From NCBI GenBank assembly GCA_950097015.1, contig CATNEN010000038.1:2997501-3061500 (forward strand): a stretch of DNA of 64,000 bases, given 5' to 3'. Source of the DNA: Macrostomum hystrix. Its lineage: Eukaryota; Platyhelminthes; Macrostomidae. A program made the position numbers and the translations under genes. Within the stretch, counting starts at the first letter, position 1; each line of letters opens with the position of its first letter. Shown one piece after another: positions 23,877 to 34,920 of the stretch. Below the pieces are notes generated by a model, which was not told where the DNA came from, searched no databases, and saw only the letters and a list, made by a program, of their open reading frames with translations.

Positions 23877-24682
23877 TCTTTGGCACCGAGGATCAGAGAA
23901 GCCGCCTTGAGGGCTGTCAAAATATTGTTTAGTTAGCAAGGTTTTGCCAGAACTAGGTGAAGTAAGTGCTAGCCTGCTTCTAATTCAAAAGCTTGTGCAA
24001 AGTAAAGAGAGTTGGAAACAAAACAGACAAGTCCCGCTGCTGCTGTATTGGCTGCCACACACTGTTCAAGACCTGCCTCCAGCCAATGCTCTCAGATGAT
24101 ATTATATTCCTACCCCATCTCGGGTACTCAAGCATGGACTCACCCAAGCCCTGCCCTCTGTCTGTGTTGCCTGTGTGAGCTCACAATCTGACGTACTCGC
24201 CTCAGAACCCCAGTCCGGCCTCAGAGGTCTCAGCCATTGTGTCAACCGCCCCACACCTGTCCTGGCGCGCTTGTATTAGCCTGTACATTCGCCGTGTACA
24301 TTCAGGCTCATTGTTTTAGCCGAGGCAGTGTACCGTGACTCCACTGTGCATGGGAGAGTAAGGAAAACACCTCCACTAGCTGGTACGCATTCGTTAGCAG
24401 CATTTTTCATTTGCTTGCAGTCCGTTTCATTTTCTCGTTACGGGCTAATATGAGCTGGCTAAAACAATAAGATGTAAGATTCTTCAGTTGTGTGAGGAGC
24501 TCGTAGTGTGAAATGAAATTGTGTTTTTACTTATTTCAGAACAGTAGTATGATACGAAAATTATTTTTTTTTTGTTTCAATAAAACCGATGTATATTTTA
24601 GCATGGGGTTTTTTAAAAGAACTCACAAGGTTGGGAAAATGACAAAGGTGCATAAAGTGGGAGATAAGAGAGTGGTAAAAGA

Positions 24683-25970
24683 CAGCGGGGGCATGGGAGA
24701 GGGGAAATGACAGCGGGGATGGGAGAGGGGAAATGACAGCGGGGATGGGAGAGGGGAAATGACAGCGGGGATGGGAGAGGGGAGATGACAGCGGGGATGG
24801 GAGAGGGGAGATGACAGCGGGGATGGGAGAGGAGAGATGACAGTATGGGGATGGGAGAGGGGAGATGACAGCGGGGATGGGAGAGGGGACATGACAGTAT
24901 GGGGATGGGAGAGGGGACATGACAGTATGGGGATGGGAGAGTGGAAAATGACAGTGGTGGATGGGAGATGGGAGATGACAGTATGGGGATGGGAGAGGGG
25001 AGATGACAGCGGGGATGGGAGAGGGGAGATGACAGTATGGGGATGGGAGAGGGGAGATGACAGTATGGGAATGGGAGAGGGGAGATGACAGCGGGGATGG
25101 GAGAGGGGAGATGACAGTATGGGGATGGGAGAGGGGAGATGACAGTGGGGATGGGAGAGGGGAGATGACAGTATGGAGATGGGAGAGGGGAGATGACAGT
25201 ATGGGGATGGGAGAGGGGAGATGACAGTATGGGGATGGGAGAGGGGAGATGACAGTATGGGGATGGGAGAGGGGAGATGACAGTGGGGATGGGAGAGGGG
25301 AGATGACAGTATGGAGATGGGAGAGGGGAGATGACAGTATGGGGATGGGAGAGGGGAGATGACAGTATGGGGATGGGAGAGGGGAGATGACAGTGGGGAT
25401 GGGAGAGGGGAGATGACAGTATGGAGATGGGAGAGGGGAGATGACAGTATGGGGATGGGAGAGGGGACATGACAGTATGGGGATGGGAGAGGGGAGATGA
25501 CAGTATGGGGATGGGAGATGGGAGATGACAGTATGGGGATGGGAGAGGGGAGATGACAGCGGGGATGGGAGAGGGGAGATGACAGTATGGGGATGGGAGA
25601 GGGGAGATGACAGCGGGGATGGGAGAGGGGAGATGACAGTATGGGGATGGGAGAGGGGAGATGACAGTATGGGAATGGGAGAGGGGAGATGACAGCGGGG
25701 ATGGGAGAGGGGAGATGACAGTATGGGGATGGGAGAGGGGAGATGACAGTGGGGATGGGAGAGGGGAGATGACAGTATGGAGATGGGAGAGGGGAGATGA
25801 CAGCGGGGATGGGAGAGGGGAGATGACAGTATGGGGATGGGAGAGGGGAGATGACAGTATGGGGATGGGAGAGGGGAGATGACAGTATGGGGATGGGAGA
25901 GGGGAGATGACAGTATGGGGATGGGAGAGGGGAGATGACAGTATGGGGATGGGAGAGGAGAGATGACAGA
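24683..25970. repeat. 26/28-bp minisatellite
   Basis: About 47 units of GACAG(C/T)..GGGGATGGGAGAGGGGAGAT. Units with GACAGC or GACAGT plus GGGG are 26 bases; units with GACAGTATGGGG are 28 bases. The array is purine-rich on the plus strand and G-rich throughout. Left-end units have GGGGAAAT and TATGG units are rare there, so the two ends differ. Confidence 0.95.
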
Positions 25971-26120
25971 GGATTTCATGACTTTCATGACAAAAATGAA
26001 GCAATGGGGGCAGTAGTTGAATATAAGCAGTCAAGAATGCCGCACACTGAGCAACCCAGATACATTGTAAAGTGCAGTGAACTGCTTCGCAGTTATTTGC
26101 TTATGCTTTGTTAACCTATG

Positions 26121-26430
26121 TTGCAGCCTAGTGGTTAGGGCGTTGGACTCACGATTTGAAGGTCGGGGGTTCGATTCCCGACACCACTGGAACAATTTGT
26201 GTCCTTTAGCAAGACACTAAACTCTGCATTGCTTCAGTTCACCCAGCTGTTAAATGGGAGCCAGGTGGAATAATTGGGATAACTGGAATAATGGAATGGT
26301 GTGGCGTCCCCCAGTCCATGAACTGAACTACGAGTATTGCACGCAGCCTTCAGATGCGCCGCGCATTAGCTGTCGGCTGCACATCTGGCCCAATTGGCGC
26401 AGGTTTAATAAATTAATCAATAATTAATTG
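26121..26430 (+). repeat. tRNA-derived SINE with conserved central domain
   Basis: A-box-like GCAGCCTAGTGGTTAGG near 26124 and a perfect B box GGTTCGATTCC at 26168-26178. A segment follows (TCCTTTAGCAAGACACTAAA, later CACCCAGCTGTTAAATGGG) that resembles the conserved domain shared by many metazoan SINEs; I cannot name which with certainty. The tail is AATAAATTAATCAATAATTA. Distinct from family A. Confidence 0.75.
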
Positions 26431-27252
26431 TTACGCAAGTTGTATTTTAACTGAAGTTTCAAGTTAAATGGTTTGTCAGAGAATAACGCAAACACAGCAT
26501 GGCGAGGATTCGCTGATATTGTGTTAGGATTTGGACTTAAGCCGTACCTGCATTTGAGGAGTACAAAGTCGTCTGTTTCTCGCAATTTCGACTTGAATCA
26601 ACAAATCAAATAAGCAGGAAATTTAGAGTAGACACAAGGGATTATAACTCGTTACTGTTGATAAGTACAGTAGTTTGAAATTGTGAACCGATTCGAAAAA
26701 TAGTCAATGTTTGATTGGCGGAATGGACAAGCTGTTGATAAACAGAATTAAAAAAAAGAGAGATTTAATTAGTTAACAATCAATATAACAAATAATTATT
26801 TTACTATCTTCCATTTGCTAAAATATAATAACAATAAAATTGTTAAATAATAGTTACAGGGTCTTTCTAGTCTAAAAGTTCAACTAATACGTCACCAGCA
26901 TCAATAGGTCGGAAAAAGCTGCAATTCTTTGACAATGGAGCAACAGCAGACGCATGATCTCACTTGAGAATTATCTCATATCGTATCGAAGAAATAAAAT
27001 CGATGCAAATTCTATTTAACGTCGACCTTAAAAAATTGCAACTAAATAAAAAAACAATAGGAAGGAGACATATTTCTGCTTGAAAAGCAGGCGATATTTT
27101 GGCAAACAAGTCTGAGGACCCTTCGCTAGCATTCAAATAGCACAATTTCAGACGCATAAATTCTGAGTTAAAAATTGAGTTAAGTAGTTAAGGACTCGCT
27201 TCCGCACTGACTACTCCCACAACCATATTACATAGCTTCCTGAGACAGTGGC
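26431..27252. other. Intergenic, no gene seen
   Basis: AT-rich DNA downstream of methyltransferase paralogue 4. No supported ORF. Confidence 0.45.
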
Positions 27253-28491
27253 TCATTTACCGCGAATGGTGCTCAGGTAGTCATTCCTGATCCAGATGCC
27301 GTCCCAGTCGCGGAAGGTATTCAGGTCGAGCGGTTGGTTCAGGTTGCCCATGGAAAACAGGGTGTAGCTGCGCTTGTTGAAGAAGTCGACGATCTTGGCG
27401 AAGTTTGGCGACGCCGAGCCTAGCAGGCCGGCGTTGGAGCGCCAGAACTCCATCTGGACTGCCACGATCTTTCTCTCCTTGAACAGCCGCTCGCCAGTGG
27501 AGAAGAAGATGTGCTCGCTGGTCTCGATGTCAATCTTCATGACCACCAGGTCCGTGGTTACGCTGCTCAGAAGGTCGTCACCCTTGCCGGTCATCACGGG
27601 GATCGTGTCGGTCATGCTGTCCTTGTTGGACGTGGCACCACCGACGTTGCACCAGCCGGTGCCGAAGTTAAGGTACTGCAGGGACACGGAGCTGTGGAAG
27701 TACATCCACATCAGCTTGAGCTTGCTGTCGGAGCCCCAGTTCATGTCGTTGGCAGACATTCGGATCCTGATGAGGTTCCTGATGTTCGCGTCCACAGCCA
27801 CCGTGGGGATGTCGGCCTCCCTAGCCTGCAGGCAGTACACGCCGATGTTGCAGCCGATGTCCATGAAGGTGACAGATCCGGCGGGGAACTTCCTTGCGAT
27901 CGACAGCGTCAAGGACACCTGACCGCCTTCCCAGCTATGGGACGAGATCACGCTACCGGACACAATGTCACCCGCTGGGTAGGTGTAGATGATCACATTC
28001 CGACTGGTCACTGCGCTCCTGATGTAGGTTTTGACAGCCGTCTTGTTGAGCCTCTTCAGCAGCTGGATCGGCAGGTTTCCGCTGATCTCGCAAGGTGGAA
28101 ACTTATTTTCCACCATCGCGTAGGCGACCTGGTTCTTGCAGAGTCGCTGCGCCAGTGCCGGGTGCTGAAAGTTGATGCCCCTGAGCTCCCAGTAGCCCGG
28201 GCAGGCCCTCGCGCTTGCCGGCATCGGGTTGTTCTTGTCGGACAGCAAGGTGTCAAGTTCGTCAACCTGCTTCGCGTCAACCGGCTTATCTCGCGCCGGC
28301 ACCGCCGCATCGGCCTGCTTCACCTTTCCCTGCCTGAGCTCCGAAGGTCCAGAAGAAGTGTTCAGTCGCGTGATTCGCTGCATGATGAGCTGCATGTGCA
28401 TTGTGGCCTGGCCACTGTGCAGCAGCCAGAGCACAGCTGCAATGGCCCCCACTGACAGGACAATGAACACAGTGGCCTGCTTCGATCGCAT
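27253..28491 (-). CDS. FkbM-family methyltransferase, paralogue 4
   Basis: Single exon, 412 residues from the ATG at 28491 (MRSKQATVF). Hydrophobic segment about residues 6-23, variable stem, CPGYWELR block with conserved cysteines, a SAM-binding DIGCNIG motif, and the MKIDIETSEH block. From LLSSVTTDLVV to QMEFWRSN it matches paralogue 1, while the stretch from FPPCEISGNLPIQLLKRLNK to DIGCNIGVY resembles paralogue 2, so it looks like a mosaic of its neighbours. Substrate unknown; membrane-anchored location inferred. Intact and the most complete of the four. Confidence 0.86.
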   Translation of the reverse strand: MRSKQATVFIVLSVGAIAAVLWLLHSGQATMHMQLIMQRITRLNTSSGPSELRQGKVKQADAAVPARDKPVDAKQVDELDTLLSDKNNPMPASARACPGYWELRGINFQHPALAQRLCKNQVAYAMVENKFPPCEISGNLPIQLLKRLNKTAVKTYIRSAVTSRNVIIYTYPAGDIVSGSVISSHSWEGGQVSLTLSIARKFPAGSVTFMDIGCNIGVYCLQAREADIPTVAVDANIRNLIRIRMSANDMNWGSDSKLKLMWMYFHSSVSLQYLNFGTGWCNVGGATSNKDSMTDTIPVMTGKGDDLLSSVTTDLVVMKIDIETSEHIFFSTGERLFKERKIVAVQMEFWRSNAGLLGSASPNFAKIVDFFNKRSYTLFSMGNLNQPLDLNTFRDWDGIWIRNDYLSTIRGK

Positions 28492-28674
28492 TCTCGGCGG
28501 CTACTTGAAACTTTGAGCTACAATGCTTGCTTACCCAAGATACCTGTCCCGTTTCAGAGTTCTATTAAGAGGGCTTGGCGAATTTTCTCCACCTCAAACC
28601 AATGTCACGTCTGGCCGGCCCTGCTTGCACGCTGTGACGGCAGCGCTCATGCGGCCGTCCATAAATTAGACATA

Positions 28675-28695
28675 GGGGGTGGGGGGCGGGGCGGG
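28675..28695 (+). promoter_or_regulatory. G-quadruplex-type G-run upstream of paralogue 4
   Basis: Four G-runs in a row (G5, G6, G4, G3 separated by single T or C bases), about 185 bases upstream of the paralogue 4 ATG. The gene reads leftwards, so the G-rich strand is the template strand. A TATAAA-like ATAAATTAG lies at 28661. The promoter role is inference. Confidence 0.4.
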
Positions 28696-29587
28696 CGGCG
28701 GAGAGAGTGGCAGCTACAAACGAATGAAACCTGACTCAGCCGCCACCCCAGTCCCGACCAATTGGTAAGCAATGAACGCAGGCCCCTTCTCCCCTAGCCA
28801 TGGGGGTCCACTCGCCAGTCCCGATCCCCCCCGGCCTGACGAATCGACCCGGGAGGGGTTTGGGGATTCCCCTCACACAACCCTGAACTGGGGAAGCTAG
28901 CCGACACTGAGGCAGCTGTGGCGTGCATTTTGCAGCGAAGCCGAATCCACCCTCTCGCACCCCCACCCCTTGTCTCGCATAGTTTGCCCAGTGGGTGATG
29001 GCTCGACTGTCCATTGGCTGACAGATGCAATGTCACACCCTACAGTCTACTTTCTCTTTTAACTCTCCCCCCCGCCCAAGCCTTGTGTACATTTCTCTGG
29101 ATGGAGTTTGATGTGTACAGTTGTACAGTTGTACATGCAGCCTCAGTACGAAGCTGTTTTCAAATTTGACACTCATCTCGGACGGAGAAAAAATGTTACA
29201 GAACTGGCAGAACTAAGCCTTCCACGTAGGACCAGTTGATGTGTGTTGGGAGCAAGAATTTTAGTCATTTTTGCCCTCTGTTGCCCCTGGAAACGGATTG
29301 GTGGGGTTGCTGTGCAGCATAGCAACTGCTGCCTGCGCATTTAAATAGGCTGTTTTGTTATAGACTCTCGTTGTAGAGTTTTGTTTTAGATTTCTCGGGG
29401 CCATTGTTTGAGCACTCTGCTTTGTTGGATAGCAGGTCCTGTGACTCACCTAATGCGCACCCGACTGCGGAAAGTACAGTTTTGAGTCGCAGCCAGTGAT
29501 TTCTAAAGCAGCAGCTTCTACTAGAAAAAATATTATATTTTCTGTCTAACAAGCAGACTGCGATAGCTGGCCTAGCAGTTAGATAAC
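28696..29587. other. Intergenic, no gene supported
   Basis: Mixed sequence with short CA- and GT-rich stretches. ORFs up to 92 codons on the minus strand show no recognisable domain. Confidence 0.4.
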
Positions 29588-30270
29588 CGTGTGGACACAC
29601 ACTATCTAACACGTGGACCCACCCTGTCTAACAGGTGGACCCACCCTGTCTAACACGTGGACACACACTGTCTAACACGTGGACCCACCCTGTCTAACAG
29701 GTGGACGCACCTTGTCTAACAGGTGGACCCACCCTGTCTAACAGGTGGACACACCCTGTCTAACAGGTGGACTAAACCTGTCTAACAGGTGAACCCACCC
29801 TGTCTAACACGAGGACCCACCCTGTCTAACAGTTGGACACACCCTGTCTAACAGGTGGACCCACCCTGTCTAACAGGGGGACCTACCCTGTCTAACACGT
29901 GGACCCACCCTGTCTAACAGTTGGACACACCCTGTCTAACAGGTGGACTAAACCTGTCTAACAGGGGGACCCACCCTGTCTAACAGGGGGACCTACCCTG
30001 TCTAACAGGGGGACCTACCCTGTCTAACAGGGGGACCCACCCTGTCTAACAGGGGGACACATTGTCTGGCAGGTGGACACACCCTGTCTAACAGGTGGAC
30101 ACATCCTGTCTAACAGTTGAACACACTGTCTAACAGTTGAACACACTGTCTAACAGGTGGACACAAACTGTCTAACAGGTGGACACATCCTGTCTAACAG
30201 GTGGACACATCCTGTCTAACAGGGGGACCTACCCTGTCTAACAGGGGGACACATTGTCTGGCAGGTGGAC
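29588..30270. repeat. 22-bp minisatellite
   Basis: About 31 units of TCTAACAGGTGGACCCACCC plus TG, period 22, with ACGTGG, AGGGGG and AGTTGG variants. GGTGGACCCACC within a unit is a near-palindrome, so each unit can fold into a small hairpin. Confidence 0.95.
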
Positions 30271-30459
30271 GCCATGTCCTAGAGTAGAAGGCACCATCTA
30301 ACAGAGATAAACACAGGTCTATCTGTCGAACACACCTCTCTAATATGTGGGCAAACAATCTGTAACCTTACTGAGGACAATTCGCTCATTTTGGTTGATT
30401 CAAACTAGTGCAAATTTGGCAGCAAACTCTTCCGTTTAAGTTAGTGGCAGCCTATTTTC

Positions 30460-30462
<3 letters not shown>

Positions 30463-30493
<31 letters not shown>

Positions 30494-30553
30494 AGGCGCC
30501 GGTGGACAATGTATAGTAGGAAAACAGTTCCCTGACCAAGACACAGCCCATAG

Positions 30554-30584
<31 letters not shown>
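30463..30584. repeat. CAG trinucleotide run and TC dinucleotide run
   Basis: (CAG)n of about nine units at 30463-30488 and (TC)n at about 30556-30584. The CAG run lies in an ORF of 110 codons (30408-30740) that would carry a poly-Gln tract, but there is no other coding evidence. Confidence 0.85.
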
Positions 30585-30588
<4 letters not shown>

Positions 30589-30950
30589 GCTCAAGATCAG
30601 CTCGAGGTCGCGGTCTGTCAGCTGCTGCGCGTATCTGCAGAGGGTCGCAAGTGTCTGAATGTCCAGTGAGAAGCGATCTGAGCACAGCATGGCTATTTAC
30701 TGTCTATTTTCTGCAATATCACGAGGGGAGTTGCACTTGATTAAAACGCCAAGTTAAGGCCCGACTGAGCAGTTTGAGATTGTGGGACTTCTGCCGAGTC
30801 TAATCCGGACCTTTTATATTGGGGATTAACTAAAACCCCCAGTATTTGGATTTATGGTTTTATCCCGTAAATCCCGTAGACAGGATTTATCCCGAACAGC
30901 CCTGATTTTTGTTTTTTTTCTTGCAATTATTTTGCACAGTGAATGAAAAA

Positions 30951-31125
30951 CTGGCGGATCAGGGAGTGAGCAGCCTTTAGAGGCTGGTGGATCAGGGAGT
31001 GAGCAGCCTTTAGAGGCTGGCGGATCAGGGAGTGAGCAGCCTTTAGAGGCTGGTGGATCAGGGAGTGAGCAGCCTTTAGAGGCTGGTGGATCAGGGAGTG
31101 AGCAGCCTTTAGAGGCTGGTGGATC
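30951..31125. repeat. 33-bp minisatellite, five units
   Basis: Five near-perfect units, each containing GGATCAGGGAGTGAGCAGCC and TTTAGAGGCTG, period 33. Units differ mainly at one C/T (GGCGG or GGTGG). The period keeps two minus-strand frames open. Confidence 0.95.
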
Positions 31126-31223
31126 GCTAAAACGACCAGTCCCGTCCCGGTCCAAGGGCCACGAAAGAACAATTTCACCAAATCCACTTCCTAGGACTTT
31201 ATCGGTGTAAAAAATTGTGGAAA

Positions 31224-32296
31224 AAGTTGGGCTGTGGGACAGCGGGATAATGACAATCGGACAGCGGGATAATGACAGTGGGAGAGTGGGATAGAGACAG
31301 TGGGACAGCTAGATAATGACAATGGGAAAGCTGGATAATGACAGTGGGACAGTGGGACAATGACAGTCGGACAGTGGGATAATGACAGTGGGACAGCTGG
31401 ATAATGACAGTGGGACTGTGGGATAATGACAGTGGGACAGCTGGATAATGACAGTGGGACTGTGGGACAATGACAGTCGGATAGTGGGATAATGACAGTG
31501 GGACAGCTGGATAATGACAGTGGGACTGTGGGATAATGACAGTGGGACAGCTGGATAATGACAGTGGGACTGTGGGATAATGACAGTGGACAGCTGGATA
31601 ATGACAGTGGGACTGTGGGACAATGACAGTGGGACTGTGGGATAATGACAGTGGGACTGTGGGATAATGACAGTGGGACTGTGGGATAATGACAGTGGGA
31701 CAGCTGGATAATGACAGTGGGACTGTGGGATAATGACAGTGGGACAGCTGGATAATGACAGTGGGACTGTGGGATAATGACAGTGGGACAGCTAGATAAT
31801 GACAGTGGGACTGTGGGATAATGACAGTGGGACTGTGGGATAATGACAGTGGGACTGTGGGATAATGACAATCGGACAGCTAGATAATGACAGTGGGACA
31901 GTGGGATAGAGACAGTGGGACTGTGGGATAATGACAGTGGGACTGTGGGACAATGACAGTGGGACTGTGGGATAATGACAGTGGGACTGTGGGATAATGA
32001 CAGTGGGACTGTGGGATAATGACAGTGGGACTGTGGGATAATGACAGTGGGACTGTGGGATAATGACAGTGGGACAGCTGGATAATGAAAATGGGAAAGC
32101 TGGATAATGACAGTGGGACAGTGGGATAGAGACAGTGGGACAGCTAGATAATGACAATGGGAAAGCTGGTTAATGACAGTGGGACTGTGGTATAATGACA
32201 GTGGGACGTTGTGATAATGAGAGTGGAACAGTGTGACAATAGCAGTGGGACAGCGGAATAATGACATTGGGACTGTGGGATAATGACAGTGCGACA
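31224..32296. repeat. 22-bp minisatellite, degenerate
   Basis: About 48 units of GTGGGATAATGACAGTGGGA plus CT, period 22, with CAGCTGGATAATG and CAGTGGGATAGAG subtypes. Open frames of over 350 codons on the minus strand are products of the repeat. Confidence 0.95.
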
Positions 32297-33579
32297 GCGC
32301 TAGGCGCCTGACGTTTTACCTCGTTTCAGCCCTCTGCAGCGTATCAATATAATTGGCATAATGCGCACAGATGAACGAAAATTTCTCTCCAGAATTAGGT
32401 CTCGAGAGAACAAAACTATATAATTTCGAATCCAAACGAACATAGAGTTGCTACACAAGAGCTAGAGACAGAGAACGAAACACTTGCCGAAGCATAAACG
32501 GAGGACCCAGAACGCAGTCGATGCGAAAAAGAGCAAAGCAACAACGTATTTAGATGATGAATCCCCATAAAACCCCACTATCTTCCTAGATAAACAGCCA
32601 GAGACAACTGTATCCAACAATATACTCGTAAATTCAACACATCTATAACGGCCCAGATGGTGAATAAAATTATTCGTCTACTGGTTATTCAAACGAAAAC
32701 AATGCATGGGCACCAACATTCAATACATGGCGAATCAAACAGCTCAAATTATCACCGACCTGAACAAACAAGCCGAAATAACACGACAAAATAGCAATGC
32801 AATCAACAGGCTCAACACAATTTGCTGTTGCCACCACAAGTATCGTCGTCTGCATGCAATGTTTTGATCTTAGCAGTGAACCAGAACCAGTTGCTGACTG
32901 GTCTACAACTCCCAGCTAAATGCCAGATGATGTCCAATGCACTGCGAATATGCATTTATGATGTGTAAAATGGTATTTTTCGAGCCTGAAAAATTCCCAA
33001 AGCAGGTTTAGTGTTCGATGAACGAGCAAAATTAAATTACGAATACCACCTGCCAAGACTTAACACAAGCAACTACCATGCCCGGCGAAAACCCCGAGGC
33101 GCTTCACACAGCGATATCGAGGCAAACTCCACCACCAGACCCCGCAGAAATATATTGAAGAAACCACGAAAATCCACCATTGCCCATCAACCGAAGAATA
33201 ACAGAAGAAGCATCGACAGGAAAGAAGAAGGCACATTAATGGCTGGATTCGTGGCTCAGAGCAAGTCGGTGACATCAAGTCCAACGGTAACAACCTACTC
33301 ATTGGGGAGACGAGCCAGGGACAAGACTGTGCCTTCCGGAGTCTAACCTGGACACCGCTAACTCCACCAAGCGGTACCCGTTGCTCGTCCAAACGCACTC
33401 TCCTATGGAACTGCTGCGTGGCATCTCCTGACAAACGACTTCGGACATCGTGCCAACTAGACAGCAAGCCGACGAAAGAAAAGACGTTTCCATGGCACTG
33501 ACACTAGAACTATCATGTGTAAACTTCATTCGAGTCATTCGGTGAGACATGTGGCTGCATTACTCATTCCATGGTTTAA
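32297..33579. other. Region with only weak ORFs
   Basis: AT-rich DNA between the minisatellite and the ORF at 33580. A 111-codon plus-strand frame (33011-33346) without an early ATG is Arg/Lys-rich. A short coiled-coil-like stretch is open near 32710-32820. Both could be decayed gag- or virus-like sequence; I cannot assign them. Confidence 0.35.
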
Positions 33580-34380
33580 ACCACGAATATACTTTCTATA
33601 AATACAAGCGCTAATCGACGTACAAATCGCAGACAACTCGAGCGGGCCATTGGAAAGTGCCTGACAGCGTCCGGCGACCCGAAGTCTGTGCAGTGCGCAA
33701 TACCCAAGCAGGGCAACGAGGCGGGAGCAGTACAATGGGCCAGCATCAAAGCCACATTGCCATTTCCGACGATTCGGGCGATTCCTGGTGAAGGTCCCGT
33801 CAAAGAAGTGCCGATGTCGGAGTTCAAGGGTCTGTCCGGCATGTACCAATGCACTGTTCAGATCACTATTCTGTTCAGCTCGCGAGTTGCCAACAATCGG
33901 AGATTGTCCTACGCCATCAGATCGTTAGCGCTCAACAGACGGGACCCTGCGAGGCGGCCAACCTTCTCTATCGGCCTGCGACACCACGTCGATCCCCAGG
34001 CTGACGACGACACGACGACCATCCCGATGAACAGCCGCTCTCCTTCTCCAATACCGATGCCCAAGAAGCGACTTCAACCTGCGACGCGACAAAGCGGAAA
34101 ACTGTCCAGAAGTCTAAGGTTAACACTAAATTCAACCGACAGTTCCCCAAAAGAAGCTGATCGAGAGACCTTTACCTGCTGTCGTTCCAAAATTCAGAAG
34201 GACAGCAGTGAGAAATTTGAATTATTTAAACACTACTCGGTAGCAAAGACATCGCAACAGAGCATAGACGGACTCGATTCCACACCGACTCAAGGGACGG
34301 TTATATTACACATACTAAGAAATGCGGGTGTTGGTGATTATGCTATAAAAAACCGAGTCAGTTGGCTTTGCGAATGTTAG
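33580..34380 (+). CDS. Unrecognised ORF near the virus-like fragment
   Basis: Open for 267 codons including the stop; the first in-frame ATG is at 33814, so either the 5' part is an exon with its start elsewhere or the true product is shorter (188 residues). The first half is well mixed and protein-like, with a PGEGPVKEVPMSEFKGL stretch; a Ser/Pro-rich, Arg-containing middle and a Ser/Thr/Lys-rich end follow. No catalytic motif is recognised. Its position, 0.9 kb before the arginine-rich core-like ORF on the same strand, makes an origin in the same virus-like element possible but unproven. Confidence 0.45.
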   Translation, partial: TTNILSINTSANRRTNRRQLERAIGKCLTASGDPKSVQCAIPKQGNEAGAVQWASIKATLPFPTIRAIPGEGPVKEVPMSEFKGLSGMYQCTVQITILFSSRVANNRRLSYAIRSLALNRRDPARRPTFSIGLRHHVDPQADDDTTTIPMNSRSPSPIPMPKKRLQPATRQSGKLSRSLRLTLNSTDSSPKEADRETFTCCRSKIQKDSSEKFELFKHYSVAKTSQQSIDGLDSTPTQGTVILHILRNAGVGDYAIKNRVSWLCEC

Positions 34381-34631
34381 AATACACGTACTCACGTACA
34401 CGTACACGTTCTGAATTCTGTTATTTTCGTGCTAGCATAGAACATATATTTTTTCTATTCCATTTTAGCGTCGAGTTCTACTAATAGTCACCACCAGTCT
34501 CAGTTTTCTGGAAATTCTGGCATTTCAGTCCTGGAAACTATGAAATGCAATTTAGAATTGGTCTCAGCTCGTCCTATAGTATGCAAAAATCTCTCTGGGC
34601 CTCTATAAAATCTAAATCTATGCAAAAGGCA

Positions 34632-34920
34632 AACTTACTCAATATGGTGCCAGAACAAATCTTCAGATAGTGTGTACTCTAATTCATTCACCAACACCTT
34701 CCTCCGATTTAAGACGAATCTGTGAAAGTTCTTAGTTCCACGCACGTAGGAACGCTCAATGTCCCTATGATTGGTTTCTTTTACAAACTCAAAACGTGCA
34801 TTGGGACTTTCGTAGAAAGCACTTTCTCCTTGCGCTACGGCGCTGAGGAATTCCACAAAGCATAGGAATTCAATCTCTAGAAAATCCCAGTCTATATTGC
34901 AACATATTCCATTCCAAGAA
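34632..34920 (-). pseudogene. Open frame fragment, function unknown
   Basis: The minus strand is open for about 95 codons, ending at TAA at 34634-34632, with no ATG that clearly starts it. Composition is protein-like (mixed charged and aromatic residues, e.g. FHRFVLNRRKVLVNELEY). It may be an exon or a gene fragment on the opposite strand of the virus-like region. Not recognised. Confidence 0.35.

Noticed and set aside
24561-26034. Two long minus-strand ORFs (473 and 475 codons) rich in SPL, SHP and PIP
   Set aside because: They are two frames of the same 26/28-bp minisatellite, open only because the unit lacks stop codons.
26121-26200. A tRNA gene
   Set aside because: A and B boxes are good, but the acceptor stem does not close and a SINE body and tail follow.
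22638-28455. Plus-strand ORFs of 130-314 codons across the methyltransferase genes
   Set aside because: Antisense shadows of the conserved FkbM genes; they recur at the same place in each paralogue.
30408-30740. Poly-glutamine protein ORF
   Set aside because: Short ORF created around a CAG run and a TC run; no conserved sequence on either side.
30826-31187. Minus-strand ORFs with an 11-residue repeat (PASKGCSLPDP)
   Set aside because: Product of the 33-bp tandem repeat whose length is a multiple of three; no other coding evidence.
31191-32267. Minus-strand ORF of 358 codons rich in PTV, SHC and PLS
   Set aside because: Entirely made of the 22-bp minisatellite; frame openness follows from the unit sequence.
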